Shown piece after piece: positions 31,630 to 39,526 of a stretch of DNA of 64,000 nt; position 1 is the first letter of the stretch; the number at the start of each line of letters is the position of its first letter. This stretch comes from Ruegeria arenilitoris. GTDB taxonomy: Bacteria; Pseudomonadota; Alphaproteobacteria; Rhodobacterales; Rhodobacteraceae. A program made the position numbers and the translations under genes. The DNA lies in assembly GCF_013030265.1 (NCBI RefSeq), contig NZ_WPZQ01000012.1, positions 2,501 through 66,500 on the forward strand, in the 5' to 3' direction. The notes under the pieces are model-generated. The model was given only the letters and a program-made list of their open reading frames with translations, made no database searches and was not told where the DNA came from.

Positions 31630-32390
31630 TAAGGGCGCACAAAGACCGGTTTGTCTTCTTCTGACAACTCGGGACGATATTCATAGCCTCCGGAATCGAA
31701 ATCCAACAAGCCTTTAGTATCGGTCAAGCGGTGCTGAATGATATAGCGCGCCATCGCTCCGCGTGCTTTCTTGGCAAAGAAACTGACGATCTTGGGGGTG
31801 CCGCCTTTGTCTTCCATGAATACAGGTGTGATGACCCTCAATTTCAACGCTTTAGGGTCTACTGCACCGAAGTATTCCTGGCTGGCGCAGTTCACCAATA
31901 CATCTGATCCGATCTGATCACCCTGAGTATTCAGCGCTTTGCTTAGCTGATCGCGCCAGTACTCATACAGGTTCTTACCGCGCCGGGTTTTCAGCTTGCT
32001 ACCCATTTCCAGCCGATACGCCTGAATCGCGTCCAGCGGGCGCAGCACACCATAAAGCCCGGACAGAATGCGCAGATGATCTTGGGCCCACGCCGTTTCA
32101 TCGGCATCCAGCGAAGCAGCCTCCAAACCCTGATAGGTGTCACCGGCAAACGCCAGTGCAGCGGGTCTTGTGATACTCGCGTCGGGGGTATCCGAAAACG
32201 CGCGATACCGGTCGCGATTTAGGCGGGCCAGATCGTCGCTCAGATCCATCAGCTTTTTCAGGTCACCGAGGGTCAGGTTGCGAGCTGTTTTTGAAAGGCG
32301 AATGGCATCATCCTGAAAGGCGGGTTGCGTCGCCTCTACATCACGTTCAGCCCAGTCCAGCCGCTTGGCCGGGGAAATCACTACCAGCAT
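31620..32390 (-). CDS. yaaA: peroxide stress protein YaaA
   Basis: 256 residues of the YaaA/DUF328 family, full length: starts LVVISPAKRLDW, with KLMDLSDDLARLNRDRYRAF, GDTYQGLEA and LRILSGLYGVLRPLDAIQAYRLEMG, and ends with KGLLDFDSGGYEY. In E. coli YaaA is OxyR-controlled and limits iron-driven damage during peroxide stress by binding DNA. No OxyR site is obvious in the 34 bp to recQ. Confidence 0.95.
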   Translation of the reverse strand: MLVVISPAKRLDWAERDVEATQPAFQDDAIRLSKTARNLTLGDLKKLMDLSDDLARLNRDRYRAFSDTPDASITRPAALAFAGDTYQGLEAASLDADETAWAQDHLRILSGLYGVLRPLDAIQAYRLEMGSKLKTRRGKNLYEYWRDQLSKALNTQGDQIGSDVLVNCASQEYFGAVDPKALKLRVITPVFMEDKGGTPKIVSFFAKKARGAMARYIIQHRLTDTKGLLDFDSGGYEYRPELSEEDKPVFVRPYQA

Positions 32391-32423
32391 ATCCGCCCTC
32401 GTTCTCGCCTGTTCGGAGTGTAT

Positions 32424-34463
32424 CTAGCTTGCCATCTGCAGCACGTCCAGAAACGCTGCGCCAAAACGTTCTGCGCGACGTTCGCCCAACAGCTGTTCCA
32501 AAGCGCGGGCGTCGCCGCTGCGCATTTGCGCAACCTTAGCCAACTGCGAAGCGGAACAGGTTAATGGCTTGTCGATCCCGTCCGGACCTCGTGACAACTG
32601 CGACTGCACTTCAAGCAACCGATCATAGATCTCGCCCTGATCGCGTCCAGCCAGCTTGCGCCGCGCTGGATGAACGGCCTTGATCGCTCCTGCGACCACC
32701 TCTAGGAACGTATCTCCGTAGCGCTCCAGCTTTTTTGCTCCAACACCACCAATCCGGGCCATGTCGTCCAGCGTCGCGGGGCGTTTCTCAGCCATCTCAA
32801 TCAGTGTGCGGTCGGGAAATATGACATAGGCCGGGACCCGTGCGGATTCCGCCAGTGCGCGCCGTTTGGCCTTGAGCGCGGAAAGCAGCGGTGCGTCTTC
32901 TTCGGAAACCATCATCTTGACGGCAGGGCGGCGTCCGGCTTTGCGGAGCGTGTCCTTGCGCAGGTTGATCTGTGCCTCGCCTTTCAGGATCGGTTTGGCC
33001 GCTTCGGTCATGCGCAGCGCGCCGTGACGTTCCGGATCAGGACGCACCAGATCGTGTCCCATCATCTGTCGGAAAATAGCCTGCCATTGCGGGCGCGACC
33101 ATTCCTTGCCGATCCCATAGGTCGAAAGCTCATCATGGCGCCGCGCGCGGATCTTGTCGGTTTCATTGGCCAGCAGGATGTCGATCAAATGGCCCGAGCC
33201 AAACCATTCCTCGGTTCGCAAAATTGCGGACAAAGCCATACGAACCGGGGTGGTGCCGTCAAACACCTCGGGCGGGCTGTCGCACAGATCGCATTTACCG
33301 CAGGGCGCAGCCTGTTCGCCAAAATATCCCAAAAGTGTTCGGCGGCGGCATTCCAGCGCTTCGGCCAATCCCAGCAGGGCGTTCAGCCGCGCATGATCTG
33401 CCATACGTCGTTCCGGCGGGGCCAACCCCTCGTCGATCTGCGAGCGTCGCAGGCGGATATCGTCGGGTCCGAACAGGGTCAGGGTTTCGGCAGGTCCGCC
33501 ATCACGTCCGGCACGCCCAATTTCTTGATAATATGCCTCGATGGATTTGGGCAGGTCGGCATGGGCGACCCAGCGGATATCGGGCTTGTCGATACCCATG
33601 CCGAAGGCCACCGTGGCGACCACGATCAGGCCGTCTTCGCGGGCAAAGCGGGTTTCGACGATGCGGCGATCTTCGGCCTCCATGCCGCCGTGATAATAGC
33701 AGGCCGAGTGTCCTTCGGCACGCAGGGCCTGCGCCAGAACTTCGGTTTTGTTGCGGGTCCCGCAATAGACAATGCCGGACTGGGTTTTGCGGGCCTCGGC
33801 GAAATCGAGGATCTGTTTGCGGGGGCCATCTTTGGCGGCAAACGCCAGGTGGATGTTAGGGCGATCGAACCCACGCAGAAATTTGTTGGGCGCGGCACCG
33901 TCGAAGAGCTTTTCGACGATCTCGTCCTGTGTTTCGGCATCCGCTGTTGCTGTGAAAGCCGCCAAGGGCACATTTAATGCGCGGCGCAGCTCTCCGATCC
34001 GCAGGTAATCGGGGCGAAAGTCATGGCCCCACTGGCTGACGCAATGCGCCTCGTCCACTGCGATGAGGTTCACGTTGATCCGGCGGAGCATGCCCAGAGC
34101 CGACCCGGCCGCGAGGCGTTCCGGCGCCATGTAAAGCAGTTTCAGTCGCCCGGCCTCCAACGCGTCCCATACGGCATCGGTTTCTTCCGGCGTGTTGCCC
34201 GAGGTCAGCGCTCCGGCCTCGACCCCGGCCTCTTGTAGCCCGCGCACCTGATCGCGCATCAGGGCGATCAGCGGTGAGATCACCACCGTCACACCATCCC
34301 GCATCAGGGCAGGCAGTTGATAACACAGGGATTTGCCGCCACCCGTGGGCATGATCGCCAGCACATTTTCGCCTGCGGTCACGGCATCGACGATCTCTTC
34401 CTGCCCGGGGCGGAAGTCGTCGAATCCAAAGACATCTCGCAGCATAGGTGCGGCGTCGAACAT
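32424..34463 (-). CDS. recQ: ATP-dependent DNA helicase RecQ
   Basis: 679-residue RecQ with the full domain set: helicase core with Walker A MPTGGGKSLCYQLPAL, DEAHCVSQWGHDFRP, and motif VI YYQEIGRAGRDG; the four zinc cysteines (CRRRTLLGYFGE, CGKCDLCDSP); the winged helix; and an HRDC domain in the last 150 residues. Unwinds DNA in recombination and repair. It lies in tandem downstream of the YggT gene, with an 11-bp inverted repeat in the gap. Confidence 0.97.
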   Translation of the reverse strand: MFDAAPMLRDVFGFDDFRPGQEEIVDAVTAGENVLAIMPTGGGKSLCYQLPALMRDGVTVVISPLIALMRDQVRGLQEAGVEAGALTSGNTPEETDAVWDALEAGRLKLLYMAPERLAAGSALGMLRRINVNLIAVDEAHCVSQWGHDFRPDYLRIGELRRALNVPLAAFTATADAETQDEIVEKLFDGAAPNKFLRGFDRPNIHLAFAAKDGPRKQILDFAEARKTQSGIVYCGTRNKTEVLAQALRAEGHSACYYHGGMEAEDRRIVETRFAREDGLIVVATVAFGMGIDKPDIRWVAHADLPKSIEAYYQEIGRAGRDGGPAETLTLFGPDDIRLRRSQIDEGLAPPERRMADHARLNALLGLAEALECRRRTLLGYFGEQAAPCGKCDLCDSPPEVFDGTTPVRMALSAILRTEEWFGSGHLIDILLANETDKIRARRHDELSTYGIGKEWSRPQWQAIFRQMMGHDLVRPDPERHGALRMTEAAKPILKGEAQINLRKDTLRKAGRRPAVKMMVSEEDAPLLSALKAKRRALAESARVPAYVIFPDRTLIEMAEKRPATLDDMARIGGVGAKKLERYGDTFLEVVAGAIKAVHPARRKLAGRDQGEIYDRLLEVQSQLSRGPDGIDKPLTCSASQLAKVAQMRSGDARALEQLLGERRAERFGAAFLDVLQMAS

Positions 34464-34475
34464 GTGCGGGGTGGC

Positions 34476-34508
34476 CCTGTCTTAAGGTTTATCTGCTCTT
34501 AAGACAGG
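34476..34508. repeat. inverted repeat upstream of recQ
   Basis: Perfect 11-bp arms, CCTGTCTTAAG at 34476-34486 and CTTAAGACAGG at 34498-34508, with an 11-base loop, 13 bp before the recQ start. No T-run follows in the direction of transcription, so it is more likely an operator or a 5'-UTR hairpin than a terminator. Confidence 0.55.
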
Positions 34509-34541
34509 ACAATCACATACTAAGATTCGGTGAACAAGAGG

Positions 34542-34829
34542 TCAGTAGAAATAGACCGCATTGTTTATGAGAATGATCCGTAGCGCGTAGACACCGATCA
34601 ACACCACCAACGGTGTCAGATCCAACCCACCCATATTGGGAAGAATTCGGCGGATTGGCCCGTAAACGGGTTCCAGAATACGGTTCAGGCCGTACCAGAT
34701 CTGCGCTACCAGCTGTTGGTGCAGGTTGAGCACCTGAAAGTTGATCAGCCAGCTCATGATCACATGGGCAAGAATGATGAACCAGGCAATGTTCAGGATC
34801 AGCAACAGGATTTGGATCAGCGACAGCAT
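34542..34829 (-). CDS. YggT family membrane protein
   Basis: 95-residue protein with two YggT membrane helices: an N-terminal one (LLLILNIAWFIILAHVIMSWL) and a C-terminal one (LTPLVVLIGVYALRIILI), separated by the family motif YGLNRILEPVYGPIRRILP. Homologues are linked to osmotic stress tolerance and septum-associated functions. ATG 34829 is chosen, with GGAG in the right place. The longer frame to 34919 lacks support. Confidence 0.9.
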   Translation of the reverse strand: MLSLIQILLLILNIAWFIILAHVIMSWLINFQVLNLHQQLVAQIWYGLNRILEPVYGPIRRILPNMGGLDLTPLVVLIGVYALRIILINNAVYFY

Positions 34830-34958
34830 GGGAACTCCGTTTTCACATCTGATGAGAGGTAAGCGTACCCGCGACAAAGAGCAAGGCTGTCCCAACAGAA
34901 CGCTTGCGAAATGATCCAAAGGCCCGTCTTATAAGAACAAAGACGTTGTGGGGCAGTG

Positions 34959-36326
34959 ATGGCAGAAATATCCAAGCGCAAGCGCATTTGGGGCTGGTGG
35001 TTTTTCGACTGGGCCAGTCAGCCATACCACACGCTGTTGGTGACTTTCGTATTCGGTCCTTATTTCGCCGGGGTGGCAGCAGAGTACTATCTGACAGCTG
35101 GTCTGGACGGTGATGCCGCTGATGCACGGGCGCAGACGGTTTGGGCCAATTGCATGACCATTATCGGTCTGATCATCGCTTTCGGCGCCCCGTTGATGGG
35201 GGCCATGGCCGATGTATCGGGGCGGCGTATTCCTTGGATATTCGCTTTTTCGGTCATGTATGCAGTGGGGTCGGCGGCGCTGTGGTACACAATGCCCGAC
35301 GGCTCGAACATGTGGCTGATGCTTTCCGCATTCGGGGTGGGCTTTATTGGCGCGGAATATGCACTGATCTTCATCAACTCTCAGCTGCCCGATCTGGGGG
35401 ATGACAACGAAGTGGGTGAGATTTCGGGATCGGGCTTTGCCTTCGGCTATTTCGGCGGCCTGATCTCACTGGCGATCATGCTGGCGCTTTTTGTCGAACA
35501 GGCCAATGGCAAGACATTGATCGGAATAGACCCGGTGTTTGGTCTCGACGCTTCTACGCAGCAGGGCACGCGTTTTGTAGGGCCCTTCACTGCTGGCTGG
35601 TTCATCCTGTTCATGGTGCCTTACTTCCTTTGGGTCCGGGATGATGCGCCAAAAGACCAAAGAGGCAGCGTGGGTGAGGCGCTAAGCATTTTGGCCAAAT
35701 CCATCTCGAACCTGCGGCACCGGGTCAGTCTGGCCAGCTACCTGGGTTCATCCATGTTTTATCGGGATGCGCTGAACGGGCTTTATACCTTTGGCGGCGT
35801 CTATGCCCGGTTGGTACTGGAGTGGGACCTGATTAAGATCGGGGTCTTTGGTATCGTCAGCGTTCTGGCGGCCGCTGCCTTTTCATGGGTCGGGGGGAAA
35901 CTGGACAAGAAATACGGCCCTAAACCAGTGATTTTGGTGGCCATCTGGGTTCTGATCTTTGTTTGCACAACCATCGTCTCGATGGACCGGACCCAGATTT
36001 TCGGGATCGCTTTGCCCGAGGGATCCGGCCTGCCCGACATGGTTTTCTTTGGCTGCGGCGTTCTGATCGGCGGGATGGGCGGCATTCTGCAATCTGCCAG
36101 CCGTTCAATGATGGTGCGTCATACCGACCCCAAGGCCCCGGTCGAGAGCTTTGGGCTCTATGGTCTTTCGGGCCGTGCTACTGCCTTTGCCGCGCCGATG
36201 TTGATCGGGATTGCAACAACCGTGACCGGTAGCGCAAGACTGGGGGTGTCACCTATCGTTCTGTTGTTTATTCTGGGGCTATTCCTGATGCGCTGGGTAA
36301 GACCGGAAGGGGATCAGAGCAGATGA
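34959..36326 (+). CDS. MFS transporter, UMF1/Atg22-like
   Basis: 455-residue major-facilitator protein of the UMF1 group, shown by the N-terminal WGWWFFDWASQPYHTL motif (family form: W-DWANSAF) and about twelve hydrophobic segments. Related eukaryotic Atg22 exports amino acids from vacuoles, but the bacterial substrate is unknown. ATG 34959 follows an in-frame GTG at 34956. Its stop overlaps mepA (ATGA), so the two are coupled. Confidence 0.88.
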   Translation: MAEISKRKRIWGWWFFDWASQPYHTLLVTFVFGPYFAGVAAEYYLTAGLDGDAADARAQTVWANCMTIIGLIIAFGAPLMGAMADVSGRRIPWIFAFSVMYAVGSAALWYTMPDGSNMWLMLSAFGVGFIGAEYALIFINSQLPDLGDDNEVGEISGSGFAFGYFGGLISLAIMLALFVEQANGKTLIGIDPVFGLDASTQQGTRFVGPFTAGWFILFMVPYFLWVRDDAPKDQRGSVGEALSILAKSISNLRHRVSLASYLGSSMFYRDALNGLYTFGGVYARLVLEWDLIKIGVFGIVSVLAAAAFSWVGGKLDKKYGPKPVILVAIWVLIFVCTTIVSMDRTQIFGIALPEGSGLPDMVFFGCGVLIGGMGGILQSASRSMMVRHTDPKAPVESFGLYGLSGRATAFAAPMLIGIATTVTGSARLGVSPIVLLFILGLFLMRWVRPEGDQSR

Positions 36327-37186
36327 TTTTACTACGATTTTTGGCAATACTGGCAACAATCGCTTTGGCAGGCACCGCAGGGGCGCAGCCCCTCGCTAAG
36401 CAACTGTTCGGGGCACAAAAGCAAAGTTCACAGCAGAAACCGGCTGCCTTCGGCAGTTATTCGCGCGGATGTGCTGCCGGGTCGGTGCAACTGGCCGAGA
36501 CCGGACCGACATGGCAGGCCATGCGTCTGTCGCGCAATCGCAATTGGGGGCACCCCGATGCGATCGACTATGTGCAGGACCTCAGCAAGTTCGCAGCCAA
36601 ACAACCGGGCTGGAACGGTCTCTACATCGGAGATATCAGCCAGCCGCGTGGCGGGCCGATGACCTCCGGACACCGCAGCCATCAGCTGGGGTTGGACATC
36701 GATATATGGATGCTTCCGGGGGACAACATGCGTCTCAGCCGCAAGGCACGCGAAAACATCTCATCGATCTCGTTGCGCCGCGCCAACGGGGCCTATGTGA
36801 ACGGCAACTGGACCAAACAGCACCACGCTGTGCTGCGTGAGGCTGCCAAGGACAAGCGCGTAGCGCGCATCTTTGTCTTTCCGGGGGCCAAGGTGCAGAT
36901 GTGTAACGATGAAAAGGGCAACCGGGCATATCTGCGCAAGATACGCCCCTGGTGGGGACATCATTATCATTTCCATGTTCGTTTGAAGTGTCCCCGAGGG
37001 TCCAAGGGCTGTGTCAATCAGGACGCGCCACCCAAAGGAGATGGTTGTGCCGAGGCGCAGCAATGGGTGCGTAACATCCTGAACCCACCGCCACCGGACC
37101 CCAACGCTCCGGCACCTAAGAAACGACGCGAATACGTTCTGGCCGATTTGCCGCAGCAATGTACATCGGTTCTGCAATCCAACTGA
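36323..37186 (+). CDS. mepA: penicillin-insensitive murein endopeptidase
   Basis: 287-residue periplasmic MepA. Signal peptide LAILATIALAGTAGAQ, then a LAS-type zinc endopeptidase core: GHRSHQLGLDIDIW carries the first ligands and WWGHHYHFHVRL the last. It cuts D-Ala to mDAP cross-links. Cysteines at several places match disulphides of E. coli MepA. Start overlaps the MFS stop by 4 bp and the end overlaps the next gene by 28 bp, so the three form an operon. Confidence 0.95.
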   Translation: MILLRFLAILATIALAGTAGAQPLAKQLFGAQKQSSQQKPAAFGSYSRGCAAGSVQLAETGPTWQAMRLSRNRNWGHPDAIDYVQDLSKFAAKQPGWNGLYIGDISQPRGGPMTSGHRSHQLGLDIDIWMLPGDNMRLSRKARENISSISLRRANGAYVNGNWTKQHHAVLREAAKDKRVARIFVFPGAKVQMCNDEKGNRAYLRKIRPWWGHHYHFHVRLKCPRGSKGCVNQDAPPKGDGCAEAQQWVRNILNPPPPDPNAPAPKKRREYVLADLPQQCTSVLQSN

Positions 37187-38043
37187 TTGCAGCGCTGCTG
37201 CTGGCAGGTTCGGTTTGGGCGGTTGAAGTTAAAACAGCCACCCCGCTCGACAGCTATGCCTGGCGTCACAATGCCGATTGGTTTGGCGGTTTCTCCGCCA
37301 TCCATATCTCGGACGATGGACGCCACATGATCGCACTCAGCGACCGGGCAACCCTTGTGACTGCACAGATTGAGCGTGATGGGGACAAGATCGCCGGGAT
37401 CGAGATATTGGGCCATTGGCCTGTGCTATCGAGCAAGGGCCGTATCATGTTGGGCTGGGCCGGGGACTCCGAAGGGATTGCGATCGCTCCGGACGGGTCG
37501 TTTTACATTTCATTCGAAGGCGTCCACCGGGTTGCACATTATGCAGCGCCCGGTGCCCGGGCACGCGTTCTGCCGCGACCCAAGGCCTTTGAAACTCTCG
37601 ATCGCAACGGGTCTTTCGAGGGGCTGGCGATTGATGACCGGGGCCGCCTTTACACCCTGACCGAAAAGAGCAGGACGGCGCAGGGAGATATTCCTGTTTA
37701 CCGCTGGAACGGGCAGGCCTGGTCAACACCATTTGTCCTGCCTCAGCGGGGTGGGTTCCTGCCCGTTGCCGCAGATTTCGGTCCCGATGGGCGGTTCTAC
37801 GTGTTGGAGCGTTCGGTCTCTCTGACCGGCTTTCGTTCGCGCCTGCGCCGCTGGCAAGTCGAGGATGATATGCCCAAATCCGAAGAGATTCTGATCGAGA
37901 CCGGCACCGGGACGCATGACAATCTTGAGGGATTGTCGATTTGGCGCGACCCTCAGGGGCGGTTGCGTGCCACGATGATTTCGGACGACAACTTTCTGGT
38001 TTTGCAGCGCACGGAGCTGGTTGAGTATCTGCTGCCGGACTGA
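37159..38043 (+). CDS. esterase-like phytase-family protein
   Basis: 294 residues with a signal peptide (about 1-21) and a beta-propeller-like fold of the esterase-like activity of phytase family (PF13449): WFGGFSAIHISDDGRHMIALSDR near the start, SEGIAIAPDGSFYISFEG, NGSFEGLAIDDRGRLYTLTE and HDNLEGLSIWRDPQGRL as repeated blade motifs with acidic residues. Periplasmic, substrate unknown. The 28-bp overlap with mepA is long, but the signal peptide supports this start. Confidence 0.82.
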   Translation: MYIGSAIQLIAALLLAGSVWAVEVKTATPLDSYAWRHNADWFGGFSAIHISDDGRHMIALSDRATLVTAQIERDGDKIAGIEILGHWPVLSSKGRIMLGWAGDSEGIAIAPDGSFYISFEGVHRVAHYAAPGARARVLPRPKAFETLDRNGSFEGLAIDDRGRLYTLTEKSRTAQGDIPVYRWNGQAWSTPFVLPQRGGFLPVAADFGPDGRFYVLERSVSLTGFRSRLRRWQVEDDMPKSEEILIETGTGTHDNLEGLSIWRDPQGRLRATMISDDNFLVLQRTELVEYLLPD

Positions 38044-38074
38044 CTTGCCAAACACAATCCCAGAGTCTAAAAGC

Positions 38075-38113
38075 GCGGCTTGCCTTGGGATGAACCCTTG
38101 GCCAAGTCGCCGC
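38075..38113 (+). promoter_or_regulatory. hairpin before the queuosine-precursor transporter
   Basis: A stem-loop 26 bp before the ATG at 38140: GCGG (38075-38078) with CCGC (38110-38113), then CTTG (38079-38082) with CAAG (38103-38106), and an inner GGG/CCC pair set. It does not match a preQ1 riboswitch class I can recognise. It may be an mRNA leader structure. Confidence 0.3.
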
Positions 38114-38139
38114 TACCTTGTCAAAACGGGCATCTGAAA

Positions 38140-38784
38140 ATGCAACGCGCTTATATACCCGGCATTATTGCCATGGCCACCATTGTTGTGGCCTCGAACA
38201 TTCTGGTTCAGTTTCTGCTGCTCGATGGTCTGTTGACCTGGGGCGCATTTACGTATCCGCTGGCCTTTCTGGTCAATGACATCATGAACCGCGTCTACGG
38301 CGTTGGCCCGGCCCGCAAGGTCGTGTTTGCCGGCTTTCTGACCGGTGTCGTCTGCTCGCTGATCGGTACACAGATCATGCTTCAGGGCGACGGCTTTACC
38401 TATGCTGCCGTACCATTGCGGGTCGCCGTTGCATCGGGAACAGCTTTCCTGATCGCTCAGTTGGCGGACATCACCGTATTCAATTCACTGCGTGGCGGGC
38501 GTTGGTGGCGTGCACCGCTGGCATCGACGCTGGTTGGATCGGCGCTGGATACCACGCTGTTCTTTACCATCGCCTTCTCGGCTTCGGTCACAGTATTTGG
38601 TGCTGATGCGGATGCTGCGATCAGCTGGGCGTGGGAACCTGTTCCGTTCATGCTGTCCGGCCCGATGGCGCCGCTTTGGGTGACACTGGCCTTTGCAGAC
38701 TGGCTGGTGAAACTGTCGCTGGCTCTGATCGCGCTGATCCCGTTCAAGGTGATCGTTGCGCGGCTGACTGCGCAGGCTGCGTAA
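38140..38784 (+). CDS. queuosine precursor transporter (YhhQ family)
   Basis: 214-residue inner-membrane protein of the VUT/QPTR family: YIPGIIAMATIVVASNILVQ, TYPLAFLVNDIMNRVYG (family signature), about six helices. Members import queuosine precursors (preQ0/preQ1) for tRNA modification. ATG 38140 (MQRAYI) is chosen since the 20 residues upstream from 38080 are not family-like. Not linked to other que genes in the window. Confidence 0.87.
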   Translation: MQRAYIPGIIAMATIVVASNILVQFLLLDGLLTWGAFTYPLAFLVNDIMNRVYGVGPARKVVFAGFLTGVVCSLIGTQIMLQGDGFTYAAVPLRVAVASGTAFLIAQLADITVFNSLRGGRWWRAPLASTLVGSALDTTLFFTIAFSASVTVFGADADAAISWAWEPVPFMLSGPMAPLWVTLAFADWLVKLSLALIALIPFKVIVARLTAQAA

Positions 38785-38859
38785 AAAAGTGCTTTGAGAA
38801 TGGCGCATCTTGTGTCAGGCTCAAAGTTAACCGCAACAGATAGAAAAGGAGGTGATCCA

Positions 38860-38916
38860 GTGTCGAGAAAGAGATTGGAGAGAGGTGTCGGAACAACCGG
38901 GGGGAAAGTCTGCTGA
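38860..38916 (+). CDS. 18-residue basic peptide ORF
   Basis: GTG-started frame of 18 codons ending TGA, encoding a very basic peptide (VSRKRLERGVGTTGGKVC; six Arg/Lys) with a terminal cysteine. GGAGG lies 7 bp before the GTG, an ideal spacing, and the site matches the 16S anti-Shine-Dalgarno almost completely. Could be a leader peptide whose translation controls the surrounding RNA. Too short to judge by codon use. Confidence 0.4.
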   Translation: MSRKRLERGVGTTGGKVC

Positions 38917-38986
38917 GGCAGCCCTTGGCGGAGCGCTCGCTCCGGCTGGTCGATTGATCTAACCGACCCCACCTCCTATGCTTTCG

Positions 38987-39016
38987 AAGGGCCGTTCCAT
39001 TGGGGCGGCCCTTTTC
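38987..39016 (+). terminator. intrinsic terminator before arfB
   Basis: AAGGGCCG (38987-38994) pairs with CGGCCCTT (39006-39013), with further TTCC/GGGG pairing possible in the loop, followed by TTTTCGTT. It ends the leader RNA, so arfB needs its own promoter or read-through. Confidence 0.8.
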
Positions 39017-39034
39017 GTTCCCGAAACCGGATCT

Positions 39035-39040
39035 TAATAT
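39035..39040 (+). promoter_or_regulatory. candidate arfB -10 box
   Basis: TAATAT ends 7 bases before the A of the arfB ATG, which would place transcription start on the start codon itself. No Shine-Dalgarno is visible, and the -35 region (TTTTCG at 39012) is poor. Confidence 0.35.
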
Positions 39041-39046
39041 TGCGCC

Positions 39047-39466
39047 ATGTTACGCGTTTCAGACGATATCATCCTGCAGGGCTGGGAAATGACCGAGAGC
39101 TTTGTACGCTCATCGGGCCCCGGCGGGCAGAACGTGAACAAGGTCTCGACCGCTGTTGAATTGCGGTTCGAGGCCGCGCGCTCACCCTCTCTGCCGGATC
39201 CGGTCAAATCGCGGCTCAAGCGGTTGGCCGGTCGGCGCTGGACCAAAGAGGGGGCGATTATCATCCAGTGTGAGGAAACCCGATCGCAAGCACGCAATCG
39301 TGAGATCGCCCGGACACGTCTGGCAGAGCTGATCGCCCGTGCTCTGGTCAAGCCCAAGCGGCGGATTGCCACCAAACCCACCTATGGATCGGTCAAACGC
39401 CGGTTGGCAGCCAAAAAGGCACGATCGGATGTGAAGGCGATGCGTGGTAAAGTCTCTGAAGATTGA
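39047..39466 (+). CDS. arfB: alternative ribosome-rescue factor ArfB
   Basis: 139-residue peptidyl-tRNA hydrolase ArfB/YaeJ. The GGQ motif lies at 26-28 in SSGPGGQNVNKVSTAVELRF, and the C-terminal basic tail (KRRLAAKKARSDVKAMRG) is the part that enters the empty mRNA channel of stalled ribosomes. It releases nascent chains when trans-translation fails. SmpB of the trans-translation system is encoded 3.2 kb downstream. No ribosome site is visible before the ATG. Confidence 0.95.
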   Translation: MLRVSDDIILQGWEMTESFVRSSGPGGQNVNKVSTAVELRFEAARSPSLPDPVKSRLKRLAGRRWTKEGAIIIQCEETRSQARNREIARTRLAELIARALVKPKRRIATKPTYGSVKRRLAAKKARSDVKAMRGKVSED

Positions 39467-39526
39467 TCTGGTATCTTTTTGAGGCATTGCTAGTCTGACC
39501 CACAACAGGGATCAGAGGGCAAGATC

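Larger units (their letters stand above)
38844..39016 (+). ncRNA. structured RNA/leader with super-strong Shine-Dalgarno
   Basis: An element upstream of arfB. Its start AGAAAAGGAGGTGATCC (38844-38858, with G43 leading) complements nearly the whole 16S rRNA 3' tail. GGAGGTG at 38848-38854 can pair with CACCTCC at 38970-38976, closing a multi-branched fold with inner hairpins CTGC/GCAG near 38910, GGAGCG/CGCTCC near 38929-38943 and GGTCG/CGACC near 38948-38968. It ends with a strong terminator. No known RNA family recognised. It may be a leader, a regulatory RNA or an mRNA for the 18-codon ORF. Confidence 0.5.

Noticed and set aside
33024..33977. 317-codon plus-strand frame
   Set aside because: Antisense shadow of recQ, whose helicase motifs are intact.
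38075..38113. preQ1 riboswitch before the queuosine-precursor transporter
   Set aside because: The hairpin does not match any preQ1 class I can recognise; kept only as a low-confidence leader structure.
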